The translations under genes and the position numbers were made by a program. DNA of 64,000 nt, from positions 4,008,501 through 4,072,500 of the forward strand of contig NZ_CP022203.1 of assembly GCF_002305895.1 (NCBI RefSeq), given 5' to 3'. The notes beneath the pieces are model-generated. The model ran no database searches. It saw only the letters and a list, made by a program, of their open reading frames with translations, and had not been told where the DNA came from. Position 1 is the first letter of the stretch. Every line of letters begins with the position of its first letter. Shown here piece by piece: positions 55,894-64,000 of the stretch. Origin of the DNA: Corallococcus macrosporus DSM 14697. GTDB lineage: Bacteria; Myxococcota; Myxococcia; Myxococcales; Myxococcaceae.

Positions 55894-56426
55894 TGAAGCT
55901 TGAAGGCTCCTGCCACTGTCGCGGCGTGCGGTTCAGCGTGGAGACGAAGCATCCGTCTCCCTTCATGCGGTGCTACTGCTCCGTCTGCCGCAAGACGCAA
56001 GGGGGCGGGGGCTTCGCCATCAACCTGTCCGGGGAGGCGAGTTCGTTGAAGGTGCGCGGCCGGCAACACCTCAAGGTGTACCGGGCGCGCATCCAGAACC
56101 CGGAGGACGCGAAGGCGCACAAGAGCAAGGGGCAGCGCCACTTCTGCGGGCGGTGCGGCTCCGCGCTCTGGCTGTTTGATCCGACGTGGCCGGAGCTCAT
56201 CCACCCGTTCGCGTCGGCCATCGACACGCCGCTCCCGGAAGCTCCCGAACTTGTCCACATCATGCTCGAGTTCAAGCCTGACTGGGTTCCGCTCCAGGCC
56301 GGGAAGAAGGACAAGAGGTTCCAGCGCTACCCGAAGGAGTCCATCGCGGAGTGGCACCGCCGCCACCACCACGGAAGTGGACTGACGCGGCGGGCGGGCC
56401 GCCTGGTGTCCGGACGGGCGGCGTGA
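55893..56426 (+). CDS. GFA-family zinc protein
   Basis: A 177-residue protein of the GFA (glutathione-dependent formaldehyde-activating) fold. Zinc-binding pairs are GSCHCRGVRF, RCYCSVCRKTQGG and FCGRCGSALWLF. The substrate-side loop GGGFAINLS follows the second cluster as in the family. The start overlaps the GH13 stop as TGATG, so translation may be coupled. Most members are not true formaldehyde enzymes and their reactions are unknown; a link to glucan metabolism would be new. Confidence 0.85.
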   Translation: MKLEGSCHCRGVRFSVETKHPSPFMRCYCSVCRKTQGGGGFAINLSGEASSLKVRGRQHLKVYRARIQNPEDAKAHKSKGQRHFCGRCGSALWLFDPTWPELIHPFASAIDTPLPEAPELVHIMLEFKPDWVPLQAGKKDKRFQRYPKESIAEWHRRHHHGSGLTRRAGRLVSGRAA

Positions 56427-56501
56427 CGTTGCGCGCCGGATGGGTTGTGGCAGGTGCCTCGGGGGCCCAGCGTGTCTCGTACACGCGGAGGGCATACATC
56501 G

Positions 56502-57617
56502 ATGGCACAGGGCAGCTCGCGGCGGATCCGGTATGCGGTGGTGGGCGCGGGGAATATCGCGCAGGTGGCCGTGCTCCCGGCCTTTCAGCACGCTGGGGAG
56601 AACTCGGAGCTGGTGGCGCTCATCTCCTCCGACGCGGAGAAGCGGGACGTCCTGGGGAAGAAGTACGGCGTCCAACACACCGGCACCTACGACGCGCTCG
56701 AACAGGTGCTGCGGGACGCGGCCGTGGACGCGGTGTACCTCGCGCTGCCCAACACGCAGCACCGCGCCTACACCGAGCGCGCCGCGCGAGCAGGCGTTCA
56801 CGTCCTCTGTGAGAAGCCGATGGCCACCTCGGTGGAGGACTGCGAGGCGATGATTCGCGTCACGGACGCGCATCACGTCAAGCTGATGATTGCCTACCGG
56901 CTCCACTTCGAGGAGGCGAACCTGCGGGCCATCGAGCTGCTTCGCTCGGGGCGCCTGGGCGAGCCGCTGATGATGTCCGCGCTGCTGACGCAGCAGGTGC
57001 GGACCGGCGACATCCGGACGCGCGTGGACGTGGGCGGCGGCGCGCTGCTCGACGAAGGGCCCTATCCCATCAACGCCGCGCGCTACCTCTTCGGCGACGA
57101 GCCCACCGAGGTGTTCTGCTACACCAACGAGGAGCAGGACCCTCGCTTCGAGGGCGTGGACGCCACGGCCTTCGCGTTGATGCGCTTCTCGAAGGGCCGC
57201 GTCGCGCAGTTCGGCATCAGCCACGCCGCGTCGGCGGTGTCGAGCTACCGCGTGGTGGGCGAGAAGGGCGACCTGCTCGTCGAGTCCGCGTTCGGCTACG
57301 AGAAGGAGCGCAAGCACGTCCTCACCGTGGAGGGGAAGACGGAGGCGCGCGTCTTCGCGACGCATGACCAGTTCGCGCCGGAGTTGCTCCACTTCTCGCG
57401 GTGCATCCTGGAGGACCGGGAGCCCGCGCCGTCTGGGCGTGAAGGGCTGGCGGACGTGCGGGTCATCACCGCGATGCAGGAGTCCGCCAGGACCGGGCGC
57501 CCGGTGAAGCTCGCCGCATTCCCGATGCGCCAGCGGCCGTCGCTGGACCAGCTCATCGTCCGCCCAGCGGCCAGGCCGCCGGAGCCGGTGAACGCACCCG
57601 CGCCAACGCAAGGATGA
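56502..57617 (+). CDS. Gfo/Idh/MocA-family oxidoreductase (GFOR-like)
   Basis: A 371-residue NAD(P)-dependent sugar oxidoreductase. The Rossmann half starts RYAVVGAGNIAQVAVLPAFQ and has the VLCEKPMATS motif, where Lys is catalytic. The C-terminal half has GGGALLDEGPYPINAARYLF, similar to glucose-fructose oxidoreductase, including the Tyr in place of the His used by other members. GGAGGG precedes the ATG. It shows no signal peptide, unlike classical GFOR. It lies 135 bases before the biosynthetic operon, but the palindromes between them suggest separate control. Confidence 0.9.
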   Translation: MAQGSSRRIRYAVVGAGNIAQVAVLPAFQHAGENSELVALISSDAEKRDVLGKKYGVQHTGTYDALEQVLRDAAVDAVYLALPNTQHRAYTERAARAGVHVLCEKPMATSVEDCEAMIRVTDAHHVKLMIAYRLHFEEANLRAIELLRSGRLGEPLMMSALLTQQVRTGDIRTRVDVGGGALLDEGPYPINAARYLFGDEPTEVFCYTNEEQDPRFEGVDATAFALMRFSKGRVAQFGISHAASAVSSYRVVGEKGDLLVESAFGYEKERKHVLTVEGKTEARVFATHDQFAPELLHFSRCILEDREPAPSGREGLADVRVITAMQESARTGRPVKLAAFPMRQRPSLDQLIVRPAARPPEPVNAPAPTQG

Positions 57618-57618
57618 A

Positions 57619-57645
57619 GTGACGTCACGCGGAAATATTTCCGCG
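57619..57645. promoter_or_regulatory. Twin palindromes upstream of the PUFA-like operon
   Basis: GTGACGTCAC (57619-57628) is a perfect 10-bp palindrome. It abuts CGCGGAAATATTTCCGCG (57628-57645), a perfect 18-bp palindrome with an A/T core that stands out in this GC-rich DNA. They lie 108 bases before the ATG at 57753 and just after the oxidoreductase stop. Such symmetry suggests operators for dimeric regulators; a transcription terminator is less likely without a T-run. Confidence 0.6.
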
Positions 57646-57752
57646 CGGGACGTCTTCTTTGCACGCTGAATGTGCGGAGACGTCCGCCTCCGCAAGTCGT
57701 GTCAGACCCCTGATGCATTCATTGCCGCGAACCGGAAGACCAGGGGTCGGCA

Positions 57753-59291
57753 ATGACTGCAAATGTATTTCATCAAGGCACGCACGCGGTTGAGCACGTC
57801 CTGACGCGGATTCGCCGCTGTGCCGCGGACGTCACGCGGTACCCCATGGACATCCTGACGGCGGACGCGCAGCTCGAAGACGAGCTGGGCATCGACTCCG
57901 TCAAGCTGGCGGAGATCGCGGCCGTGGTCGGGCGTGAGTTCAACCTTCCGCCAGAACGTCTGCCTCGGGGTGCGCAGGCGCGGACGCTGGGGGCGATGGC
58001 GGAGGTCGTGAGCCAACTGCTCGCAGCCGCGGGACCTGCTGTGGCGCCGGTCTCCGGGCCTCCAGAGGCGCCTTCCGCGCCTCCTGCCGTGTCCACGCGC
58101 CCTCCCGTCGAGAAGCTGGAGGAGCGGGTCCGTGGCGTCTTCGCGCGCGTCACGCGATATCCGGAAGCGCTCCTGACGCCGGAGGCGGACCTGGAGGATG
58201 AGCTGGGCATCGACTCGGTCAAGCAGGCCGAGGTGATGGCCGTGCTCATCAAGGAGCTGGGGCTGACCGATGCGCCTCAGCCCTCGCAGCGGCTGCGGAC
58301 GATTGCGTCGATTTGTGACATGGCGCGTGCCCGGCTGGCGGTCGCGGCGCCGGTCCGTGAGGTCGCGGCGCCCGTGGCCTCCGCGCCCGCGCTGGAGGCG
58401 CGTGCGCCCCGCGAGGTGCCGCCTCCGGTGGTGTTGCCCTTCGAGGGGAAGGTCGCGTTCGTCACGGGCTCGGGGAAGGGGATTGGCAAGGTCATCGCGG
58501 CCCGGCTGGCCAGCGCGGGGGCGACGGTGGTGGTGAACTCGTTCCATTCCCGGGACGAGGGCGAGCGGACGGTCCAGGAGTTGATTGACGCGGGAGGGAA
58601 GGCGGTCCACGTCTGGGGCTCGGTCGCGCAGGAGGAGCACCTGGACCGGATGTTCGCCGCCATCGACGCGCAGCTCGGTGGGTTGGACTTCCTGGTGTGC
58701 AACGCGTCCAACGGGCTCATCGGGCCCTTCGACCGGATTACGCCGCGCGATTGGGACAAGGCGTTCCGGACCTGCATCACGGGCACGTATGAGTGCGCCA
58801 TGCGCGCCAGGCCCCTGATGGCCCGGCGGGGCGGCGGCAGCATCGTGACGATGTCCACGTCCATGTCCCAGCGGTACATGCACGACCTGGGGTGTCAGGG
58901 GGTGGTGAAGGCCGGGGTGGAGTCCTTGACACGCTATCTGGCCGCGGAGCTGGCACCCGATGGCATCCGGACCAACTGCGTGTCCGCGGGTCCGGTGCAT
59001 GGGGAGCTGCTGGGCATGTTCCCCGACGCGGCGGGCCGGGTCGCTCGTTGGGAGGCGGCCACGCCGGGCGGGGAGCTCTGCACCGCCGAGGACGTGGCTG
59101 ATGTCACCGAGCTGCTCCTGGGGCCCAGGACGCGCCGGGTGAACGGCGCCGTCTGGGTGGTGGATGCGGGGCTCTCCGGAACGGTGGACGGGCTGCTGCC
59201 GGGGGCGCCGGAGGCTCGGCGTCCCGTGGAGCGGCGCTGGTCTCAGACCAACGGCCACGACGTGCGGGCGCTGCTCGCGCTCGATTCCTGA
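57753..59291 (+). CDS. Tandem ACP fused to a FabL-like SDR domain
   Basis: A 512-residue protein with two acyl carrier domains (about 15-95 and 115-195). Each has LGIDSVK.AE, with phosphopantetheine sites Ser49 and Ser155. Then come a Pro/Ala linker and an SDR domain (about 231-470). The SDR has VTGSGKGIGKVIAARLASAG, CNASNGLIGPF, TRYLAAELAPDGIRTNCVSA and a closing NGAVWVVDAG, closest to FabL-type enoyl-ACP reductases. The catalytic Tyr of FabL aligns with Leu379, while Lys386 is kept and Tyr375 is a possible substitute. AGGGG lies upstream of the ATG. It stops 23 bases before the AT-KS-CLF gene, so the two form one enzyme system. Confidence 0.88.
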   Translation: MTANVFHQGTHAVEHVLTRIRRCAADVTRYPMDILTADAQLEDELGIDSVKLAEIAAVVGREFNLPPERLPRGAQARTLGAMAEVVSQLLAAAGPAVAPVSGPPEAPSAPPAVSTRPPVEKLEERVRGVFARVTRYPEALLTPEADLEDELGIDSVKQAEVMAVLIKELGLTDAPQPSQRLRTIASICDMARARLAVAAPVREVAAPVASAPALEARAPREVPPPVVLPFEGKVAFVTGSGKGIGKVIAARLASAGATVVVNSFHSRDEGERTVQELIDAGGKAVHVWGSVAQEEHLDRMFAAIDAQLGGLDFLVCNASNGLIGPFDRITPRDWDKAFRTCITGTYECAMRARPLMARRGGGSIVTMSTSMSQRYMHDLGCQGVVKAGVESLTRYLAAELAPDGIRTNCVSAGPVHGELLGMFPDAAGRVARWEAATPGGELCTAEDVADVTELLLGPRTRRVNGAVWVVDAGLSGTVDGLLPGAPEARRPVERRWSQTNGHDVRALLALDS

Positions 59292-59314
59292 ACTTCGTCC
59301 CGGAGCCAATCGCC

Positions 59315-62300
59315 ATGGGTTACTTCGCGGTCCCGTACGACATTCATTTCGACGACACGATGGCCTACGGGAGCCATCACTTCCTCACGAACTTCAAGTT
59401 CCAGTGCGCGGGCCGGGAGCATCTGCTCTTCAGCCCGGACGTGTTCGACGTGCCGGAGTTCCGGCGCGACTTCGACCGGGTGCTGCTGCTCACCTATGAG
59501 GGCTACTCGCGCAACCTGGCCCCCGCCAACCTGGGCGACAGGCTGGTGGTGCTGACGACGCTGGAGGAGCGGGGAGAGGTCTCCCTCCGCTTCTGCTTCC
59601 GGACCCTCAAGAGCGACGGGACGCCGGTGGCGTGCGGCTTCCAGACCGTGCTCTGCGCGGACCGGACGTCAGGCGCGCTGTGTGCGTTTCCCCAGTCCTT
59701 CCTGCGGTGCTTCGACTCCCTGGCTGGCATCTTCGAGCAAGCGGGGGCTCGGAGCTTCAAGGAGTGTGTCCAGCAGGGCGGCTCCGCGCTCAAGGACGTG
59801 TTCCCGGAGCCCGTCCGGGCGCTGGCGAAGTCGCTGCTCGCGGACCCGGCCTCCCTGGGGACCTCGCGCGTCGTTTCAACGGAGTCGGTCCCCGTACAGC
59901 GCCTCGCGGGGGACGCTGGCGCGCTGACGCTGCCTCCGGGCTCCACGGCCTTCCTCTTCGCTGGCCAGGGCTCGTTCGACCCCGGCCTCTTCCTCCGGTT
60001 GAAGGCGCTCCATCCCGACCTGGAGCGTGAACTCGAAGGCGCGGCTGCCGCGTGCCGGGCGGCCGGCGTGGACGCGGAGCCGTTGCTGGCCGCGCGGGAG
60101 GTCGATGACATCCGGCGGGCGCTCGAACAGACGCCCCAACTCGACCAGCTCGGCATCTATCTGTCGGGTGTCCTGGGGGCGCGGTGGATGCAGCGTCAGG
60201 GCGCGAGCCCGGATGTGTTCGTGGGGCACAGCTTCGGTGAGATCGCCGCGATGACGGCGGCGGGGGCCATTGACCTGAGCACCGGCGCGCAGGTGGTCTG
60301 CCAGCGCATCCGGGCGCTCGAGGTCCTGCCGGACGACTTCGGCACCCTGGCGGCGGTGGCGCTGGGGGAAGCCGATGCTGTTCGAGCCATCGCCGAGTGC
60401 GGGGCGGCGGGGCTGCACATCGCGGGACGCAATCACGCGCGGCAGACGGTGGTCGCGGGTGCGCGTGGGGAGCTGGAGCGCCTGCGGGCGCTGCTGGAAG
60501 GCAAGGGGCAGGGCTTCACCTTCGTCGCGAGCCGCTATCCCTTCCACCACCCGGGCATGGCGCCAGCCGCGAAGGACTTCCGCGCGACGCTGGACGGGGT
60601 GCCCATGCAGGCTCCGCGTGGCCGCGTCTATTCACCCATTGAACGGCGCGCCTACGTGGGCGGGCAGCCGGAGCTGGCGGACGCGCTCGCCTCGCATCTG
60701 GTGCGCCCGTTCGACTTCCTCGGGACGGTGGAGTCGCTGACTCGCGGGGGCTGCACGCGGTTCGTGGACTGTGGCAGCACCGGTGTGCTGGCGCGCATCG
60801 TCCAGAAGATCATCCCGGCGGAGGCGGGCGCCGAGGTGAGCGTCATCAGCAAGCTGCTTCCCTCGGAGGAGCCGGCCCCTGCGGCTGGCCCGGGGCCGGA
60901 GGGGGCCCGCGCGGCCGAGGACGGCGGGATCGCCGTGGTGTCGCTGGGGTGCATGCTGCCGGGCGGCGCGAAGGACCCGGAGGCGTACTGGCAGAACATC
61001 CGGAAGGGCATCAGCGGCACCGTCGACCCTGGGCAGTCGCGGCCCGAGCTGGTGACGGACTTCGTGGGGCCCGCCGGTACTCCGGACCGGACGTACACCC
61101 TGCTCACGGGGCAGGTGCGGGACGAGGACCTGGTGCCTCCGCCGGGCGTCGAGCCGGGGCGTTTCCGGCAGTACGTCCGCGAGCAGAAGCTGCTGGCCAT
61201 CGCGCTTGCCCAGGCCATGCAGGGGCTGAAGTCCGTGGCCTCTGATTCACCCGGGCGTGTCCAGTGCCTGCTGGGTTCGACGGCGGAGGGCTCGGCGGAG
61301 TACGACGCGGCCCTGAGCGTCGAGGCCGGGGAGGCGCTGCTGTGCGCCCGGGGCGAGCGGGTTCAGGACGTCTCGTCGCTCGCCAGCGCGGCGCGTGAGG
61401 CGCTGGGCGTGGAGGCCATCTCCAGCGACCTGGCGCCGCATCCCACGCTCCAGGCCGTGGTGACGGACGTGGTGGGGCAGGGGGTCGCCACGACATTGCT
61501 GGACGCCGCCTGTGCGTCGTCGCTGTACGCCATGGCGCTGGGGATGAAGGCGCTTGAACGGGGGGACGCGGACCTCGTCCTGGCGGGAGGCGTGTTCTCC
61601 CCCGGGCCCGGGAACAGTTGCCTGTTCTCGCAGTTCAACGGGCTCTCCGCCACGGGGAGCCGGCCGTTCGACGCGCGAGCGGATGGCGTCATCTTCGGAG
61701 AAGGCGCGGGCGTGGTTGGCTTGATGCGGCTGAAGGACGCCGTGGCGGCGGGCCACCGCGTGCATGCCGTCATTCGCGGCGCGGGGCTCTCCAGTGACGG
61801 ACGGAGCAGCTCGGCGAACGTGCCTCGCTCGGAAGGGCAGGTGGCGGCGATGGAGGCGTGCTACGCGGGAGCGCGGGTCGACCCCGCGAGCGTGCAGTAC
61901 ATCGAGGCGCACGGGACGGCCACGCCCGCTGGCGACGCCACCGAGCTCAAGTCGATTGCCCGCGTCTTCGGGGGCAAGCGAAGCGGCGTCCAGCTCGCCA
62001 GCGTCAAGGCGCTGATAGGCCATGTCGGCTGGGCGGCGGGCGCGGCGTCGGTCATCAAGCTGTGCAAGGCGCTGGAGCACCGGCGCTTCCCCGTGCAATC
62101 CAACTTCGAGGCACCTGGCGCCGCGCTGCGCGCCATGGGACCGGGCTTCGAGGTGAACACGCGCGAGCAGCCCTGGCCGGAGAATGGCGAGCTGCCCCGC
62201 CGCGCCGCCACCAATGGCTTTGGCTTCGGCGGCACCAATGCCCACCTGGTGCTGGAGGAGTACCGCGGTCCTTCGTCAGCGCCTCGGAGGCCCGTGGCGG

Positions 62301-64000
62301 ATGCCTCCACGCTCGTGGTGGTGGCCGCCGAGGGGCTGTTTCCGGATGGTCGAGGGCGGCCCGTCGCGGGAGTGCCGGTCGATGTGGGCACGCGCTTCGA
62401 CCTGGACGCGCTCCGCTTACCGTCCACGGTGCGACTGCTGCCCGACATCTCCGAGGACATGGATGCGACGCAGCTCCTGGGGCTCGTGGCCGCGAGTTCT
62501 CTCGTCCAGAAGCTGGGCGCGTTCGACACCCTTCGCCCGGGGACGGCCATCGTGCTGGGGCTTGAAGGAAAGACGCGCCGAGGTGTCGAGGCGGTCCAGC
62601 GCGTCCTGGACTTCACGCTCCAGCGGCGCCTGCGGGAGAGGGCCCGCCGGGAGCCTGCGTCCGTCGCGGTGCTCCCCCTGGCGGAGAAGCTTCACCTGGC
62701 GGTGATGGAGGGCATTCGTCCATCGGGGCCGTACACGCTCCAGGGAATGATGCCCAACGTCACGCCTGGCCGTGTCGCGGGGGCGCTCGACGTCAAGGGG
62801 CCCAACTTCGTGGTGGATGCTGGCGCGGCGTCTTCCGCGGCGGCACTCCAGGCCGCTCGGGGCCTTCTGGAGAGCGGCTTCAAGCTCGTGCTCGTGGGCA
62901 GTACGCACATCGGGAGGCCCGGAGAGGTTCGGGGTGCCCAGCAGCCGCAGGAGGGCACGGCGCTCTTCGCCGTGACGACGGCGGAGCAGGCACGCGAGCT
63001 GGGCTTGAAGCCCTTGTGCCAGCTCCAGCTCGCCGCCCGTGGTTCTCGGGACATGAAGGCAGGCACCGACCTGCCGCCTCACTCGGCGGCGGAGAGCCTG
63101 GCATTGCTGCGCGCCGTGCAGGCCGCCGAAGTCGGTCGTGCCTCCAGCCTGCGCTTCCACCCGGATGCCGCGACGGGCGTTCGGCTGGAGGTGCAGCTCT
63201 TGCCTGCATCCGAGCGCCCCAGGGAGGCGTCGTCTCTCACGGCTGCTCCGCGAACGCATCCCGATGCCGTGACGGATGGGCGGAGTGAGCTGCCGTCTCG
63301 TCCCGCGGAGGGTAGGCGCCTTGGGGCTCCCATCGCCGAGCCACCGGCGGCGCCGGGAGCGGGCACGGCTGGAGCCGAGACGTCCGAGGCCTCCGGAGGT
63401 TTCGACCATGCCGCGCCCATTCAGTACCTGTCACCCGTGCTGGTGGCGCGTCCCCCTCGGACGACGCGGCCGTCGCACCTCAAGGGTCGGAGGGTGTTGT
63501 TCATCTCGGAGGACGCGTCACTCGCGCGCGAGCTGGCGAGCCATGCGGAGGCCCTGTGTGGACCTGGGCACCTGGTTCTCTGCGCGGGGACGGGGGGCGA
63601 CGGGGAGCGTGTCCGCCACATCGACCTCTCGACCGACGCAACGGCGGAAGCCGGACTGGCCGCGCTCGGCTTCGAGCCGGAGGTCATCCTCGCGGTCAGC
63701 CGCATCGAGGCTGGGGCTCGCGAGGCCGAGGTGGTGGCGGATACGGCATCGAAGCACGGGGCGCTGGAGCTGCTCTTCTTGTCCGCGCGCCGCGCCTACG
63801 AACGGCTGGTCCGTGGCGAGGTGGAGCTTGCGAGCCTGTGCATTGGCGCGGTCGGGGCGCGCCGGTGTCTGCACCCCGTGTCGGGGCTGTTCGCGGGATT
63901 GCTCAAGTCCGTTGGACGGGAGGTGCCCGCTCGCAACGTGCGAGCGATCTCCACCACGGCCATGCCGCTCCCCGAAGCACTCCAACTGACTGAAGCCGAG
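59315..64000 (+). CDS. PUFA-synthase-like iterative PKS: hotdog-AT-KS-CLF-KR (runs off the window)
   Basis: At least 1562 residues, open to the window end. Residues 1-170 form a hotdog domain resembling enediyne-type thioesterases (FDDTMAYGSHHFLTNF, GREHLLF). The AT domain (about 210-510) has AFLFAGQGS and FVGHSFGEIAA, with Ser306. The KS (about 538-975) has DAACASS (Cys733), EAHGTATPAGD (His866) and LIGHVGWAAG (His903). A second KS-like domain (about 990-1260) has DAGAASS, with Ala1171 replacing the active Cys; this is a chain-length-factor-type partner as in PfaC. The last part (from about 1355) looks like the structural half of a KR (LELLFLSARRAYERL, HPVSGLFAGLLKSVGRE). The order AT before KS-CLF is unusual. 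The carrier domains are in the gene upstream. Confidence 0.9.
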   Translation, partial: MGYFAVPYDIHFDDTMAYGSHHFLTNFKFQCAGREHLLFSPDVFDVPEFRRDFDRVLLLTYEGYSRNLAPANLGDRLVVLTTLEERGEVSLRFCFRTLKSDGTPVACGFQTVLCADRTSGALCAFPQSFLRCFDSLAGIFEQAGARSFKECVQQGGSALKDVFPEPVRALAKSLLADPASLGTSRVVSTESVPVQRLAGDAGALTLPPGSTAFLFAGQGSFDPGLFLRLKALHPDLERELEGAAAACRAAGVDAEPLLAAREVDDIRRALEQTPQLDQLGIYLSGVLGARWMQRQGASPDVFVGHSFGEIAAMTAAGAIDLSTGAQVVCQRIRALEVLPDDFGTLAAVALGEADAVRAIAECGAAGLHIAGRNHARQTVVAGARGELERLRALLEGKGQGFTFVASRYPFHHPGMAPAAKDFRATLDGVPMQAPRGRVYSPIERRAYVGGQPELADALASHLVRPFDFLGTVESLTRGGCTRFVDCGSTGVLARIVQKIIPAEAGAEVSVISKLLPSEEPAPAAGPGPEGARAAEDGGIAVVSLGCMLPGGAKDPEAYWQNIRKGISGTVDPGQSRPELVTDFVGPAGTPDRTYTLLTGQVRDEDLVPPPGVEPGRFRQYVREQKLLAIALAQAMQGLKSVASDSPGRVQCLLGSTAEGSAEYDAALSVEAGEALLCARGERVQDVSSLASAAREALGVEAISSDLAPHPTLQAVVTDVVGQGVATTLLDAACASSLYAMALGMKALERGDADLVLAGGVFSPGPGNSCLFSQFNGLSATGSRPFDARADGVIFGEGAGVVGLMRLKDAVAAGHRVHAVIRGAGLSSDGRSSSANVPRSEGQVAAMEACYAGARVDPASVQYIEAHGTATPAGDATELKSIARVFGGKRSGVQLASVKALIGHVGWAAGAASVIKLCKALEHRRFPVQSNFEAPGAALRAMGPGFEVNTREQPWPENGELPRRAATNGFGFGGTNAHLVLEEYRGPSSAPRRPVADASTLVVVAAEGLFPDGRGRPVAGVPVDVGTRFDLDALRLPSTVRLLPDISEDMDATQLLGLVAASSLVQKLGAFDTLRPGTAIVLGLEGKTRRGVEAVQRVLDFTLQRRLRERARREPASVAVLPLAEKLHLAVMEGIRPSGPYTLQGMMPNVTPGRVAGALDVKGPNFVVDAGAASSAAALQAARGLLESGFKLVLVGSTHIGRPGEVRGAQQPQEGTALFAVTTAEQARELGLKPLCQLQLAARGSRDMKAGTDLPPHSAAESLALLRAVQAAEVGRASSLRFHPDAATGVRLEVQLLPASERPREASSLTAAPRTHPDAVTDGRSELPSRPAEGRRLGAPIAEPPAAPGAGTAGAETSEASGGFDHAAPIQYLSPVLVARPPRTTRPSHLKGRRVLFISEDASLARELASHAEALCGPGHLVLCAGTGGDGERVRHIDLSTDATAEAGLAALGFEPEVILAVSRIEAGAREAEVVADTASKHGALELLFLSARRAYERLVRGEVELASLCIGAVGARRCLHPVSGLFAGLLKSVGREVPARNVRAISTTAMPLPEALQLTEAE

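Overview
The window is a high-GC, gene-dense chromosomal segment that looks like a myxobacterium of the Myxococcus/Corallococcus/Pyxidicoccus type. The grounds are strong G/C preference at third codon positions, many secreted proteins and lipoproteins, a giant TPR protein, a multimodular NRPS, a polyunsaturated-fatty-acid-synthase-like PKS and a CzcCBA metal pump with its own two-component system. No tRNA, rRNA, CRISPR array or intact insertion sequence was seen. All names rest on motif reading, with no database search.

Layout. 1-5058: a sulfur-themed block. A SulP transporter lies on the minus strand; opposite it are a lipoprotein rhodanese, a SoxB/5'-nucleotidase-type metallophosphatase, a YeiH-type exporter and an exported DsrE-like protein. 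5059-6339: a small orphan gene, a decayed IS5-type transposase and a TlpA-like thiol-disulfide lipoprotein. In the last, an in-frame UGA sits exactly where the first catalytic Cys should be and is followed by a SECIS-like hairpin, making it a candidate selenoprotein and the most striking item here. 6956-12249: mixed functions, including a lipoprotein, a double GNAT, a lipase-like hydrolase, an M28 peptidase broken by a deletion, and a MoaB/CinA-type protein. 12274-30306 (minus): the 1690-residue TPR protein, a four-module NRPS (A-T-C-A-T-C-A-T-C-A-T-TE) and a GNAT.

30551-38615: an M13 peptidase, a DUF4136 lipoprotein, a Rieske oxygenase with its TetR regulator and a clear palindromic operator, a MITE-like element, a Gly/Cys-rich secreted protein, an MFS exporter and a large secreted protein. 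38979-47628: an OpgC-like membrane protein, then the heavy-metal efflux operon (outer-membrane factor, adaptor, RND pump, response regulator, histidine kinase) with overlapping start/stop codons. 47727-57617: UvrA2, a chemoreceptor with a 7TM/DISM input module, a stand-alone E2-type acyltransferase, a GH13 enzyme followed directly by a GFA-family protein, and a GFOR-like oxidoreductase.

57619-64000: paired palindromes precede a biosynthetic operon. Its first gene encodes ACP-ACP-SDR (FabL-like, with the catalytic Tyr replaced). The second, truncated by the window edge, encodes hotdog-AT-KS-CLF-KR. The KS plus Cys-less CLF pair is the hallmark of PUFA-synthase-like or heterocyst-glycolipid-like iterative PKSs, so a specialised lipid or polyketide is the likely product.
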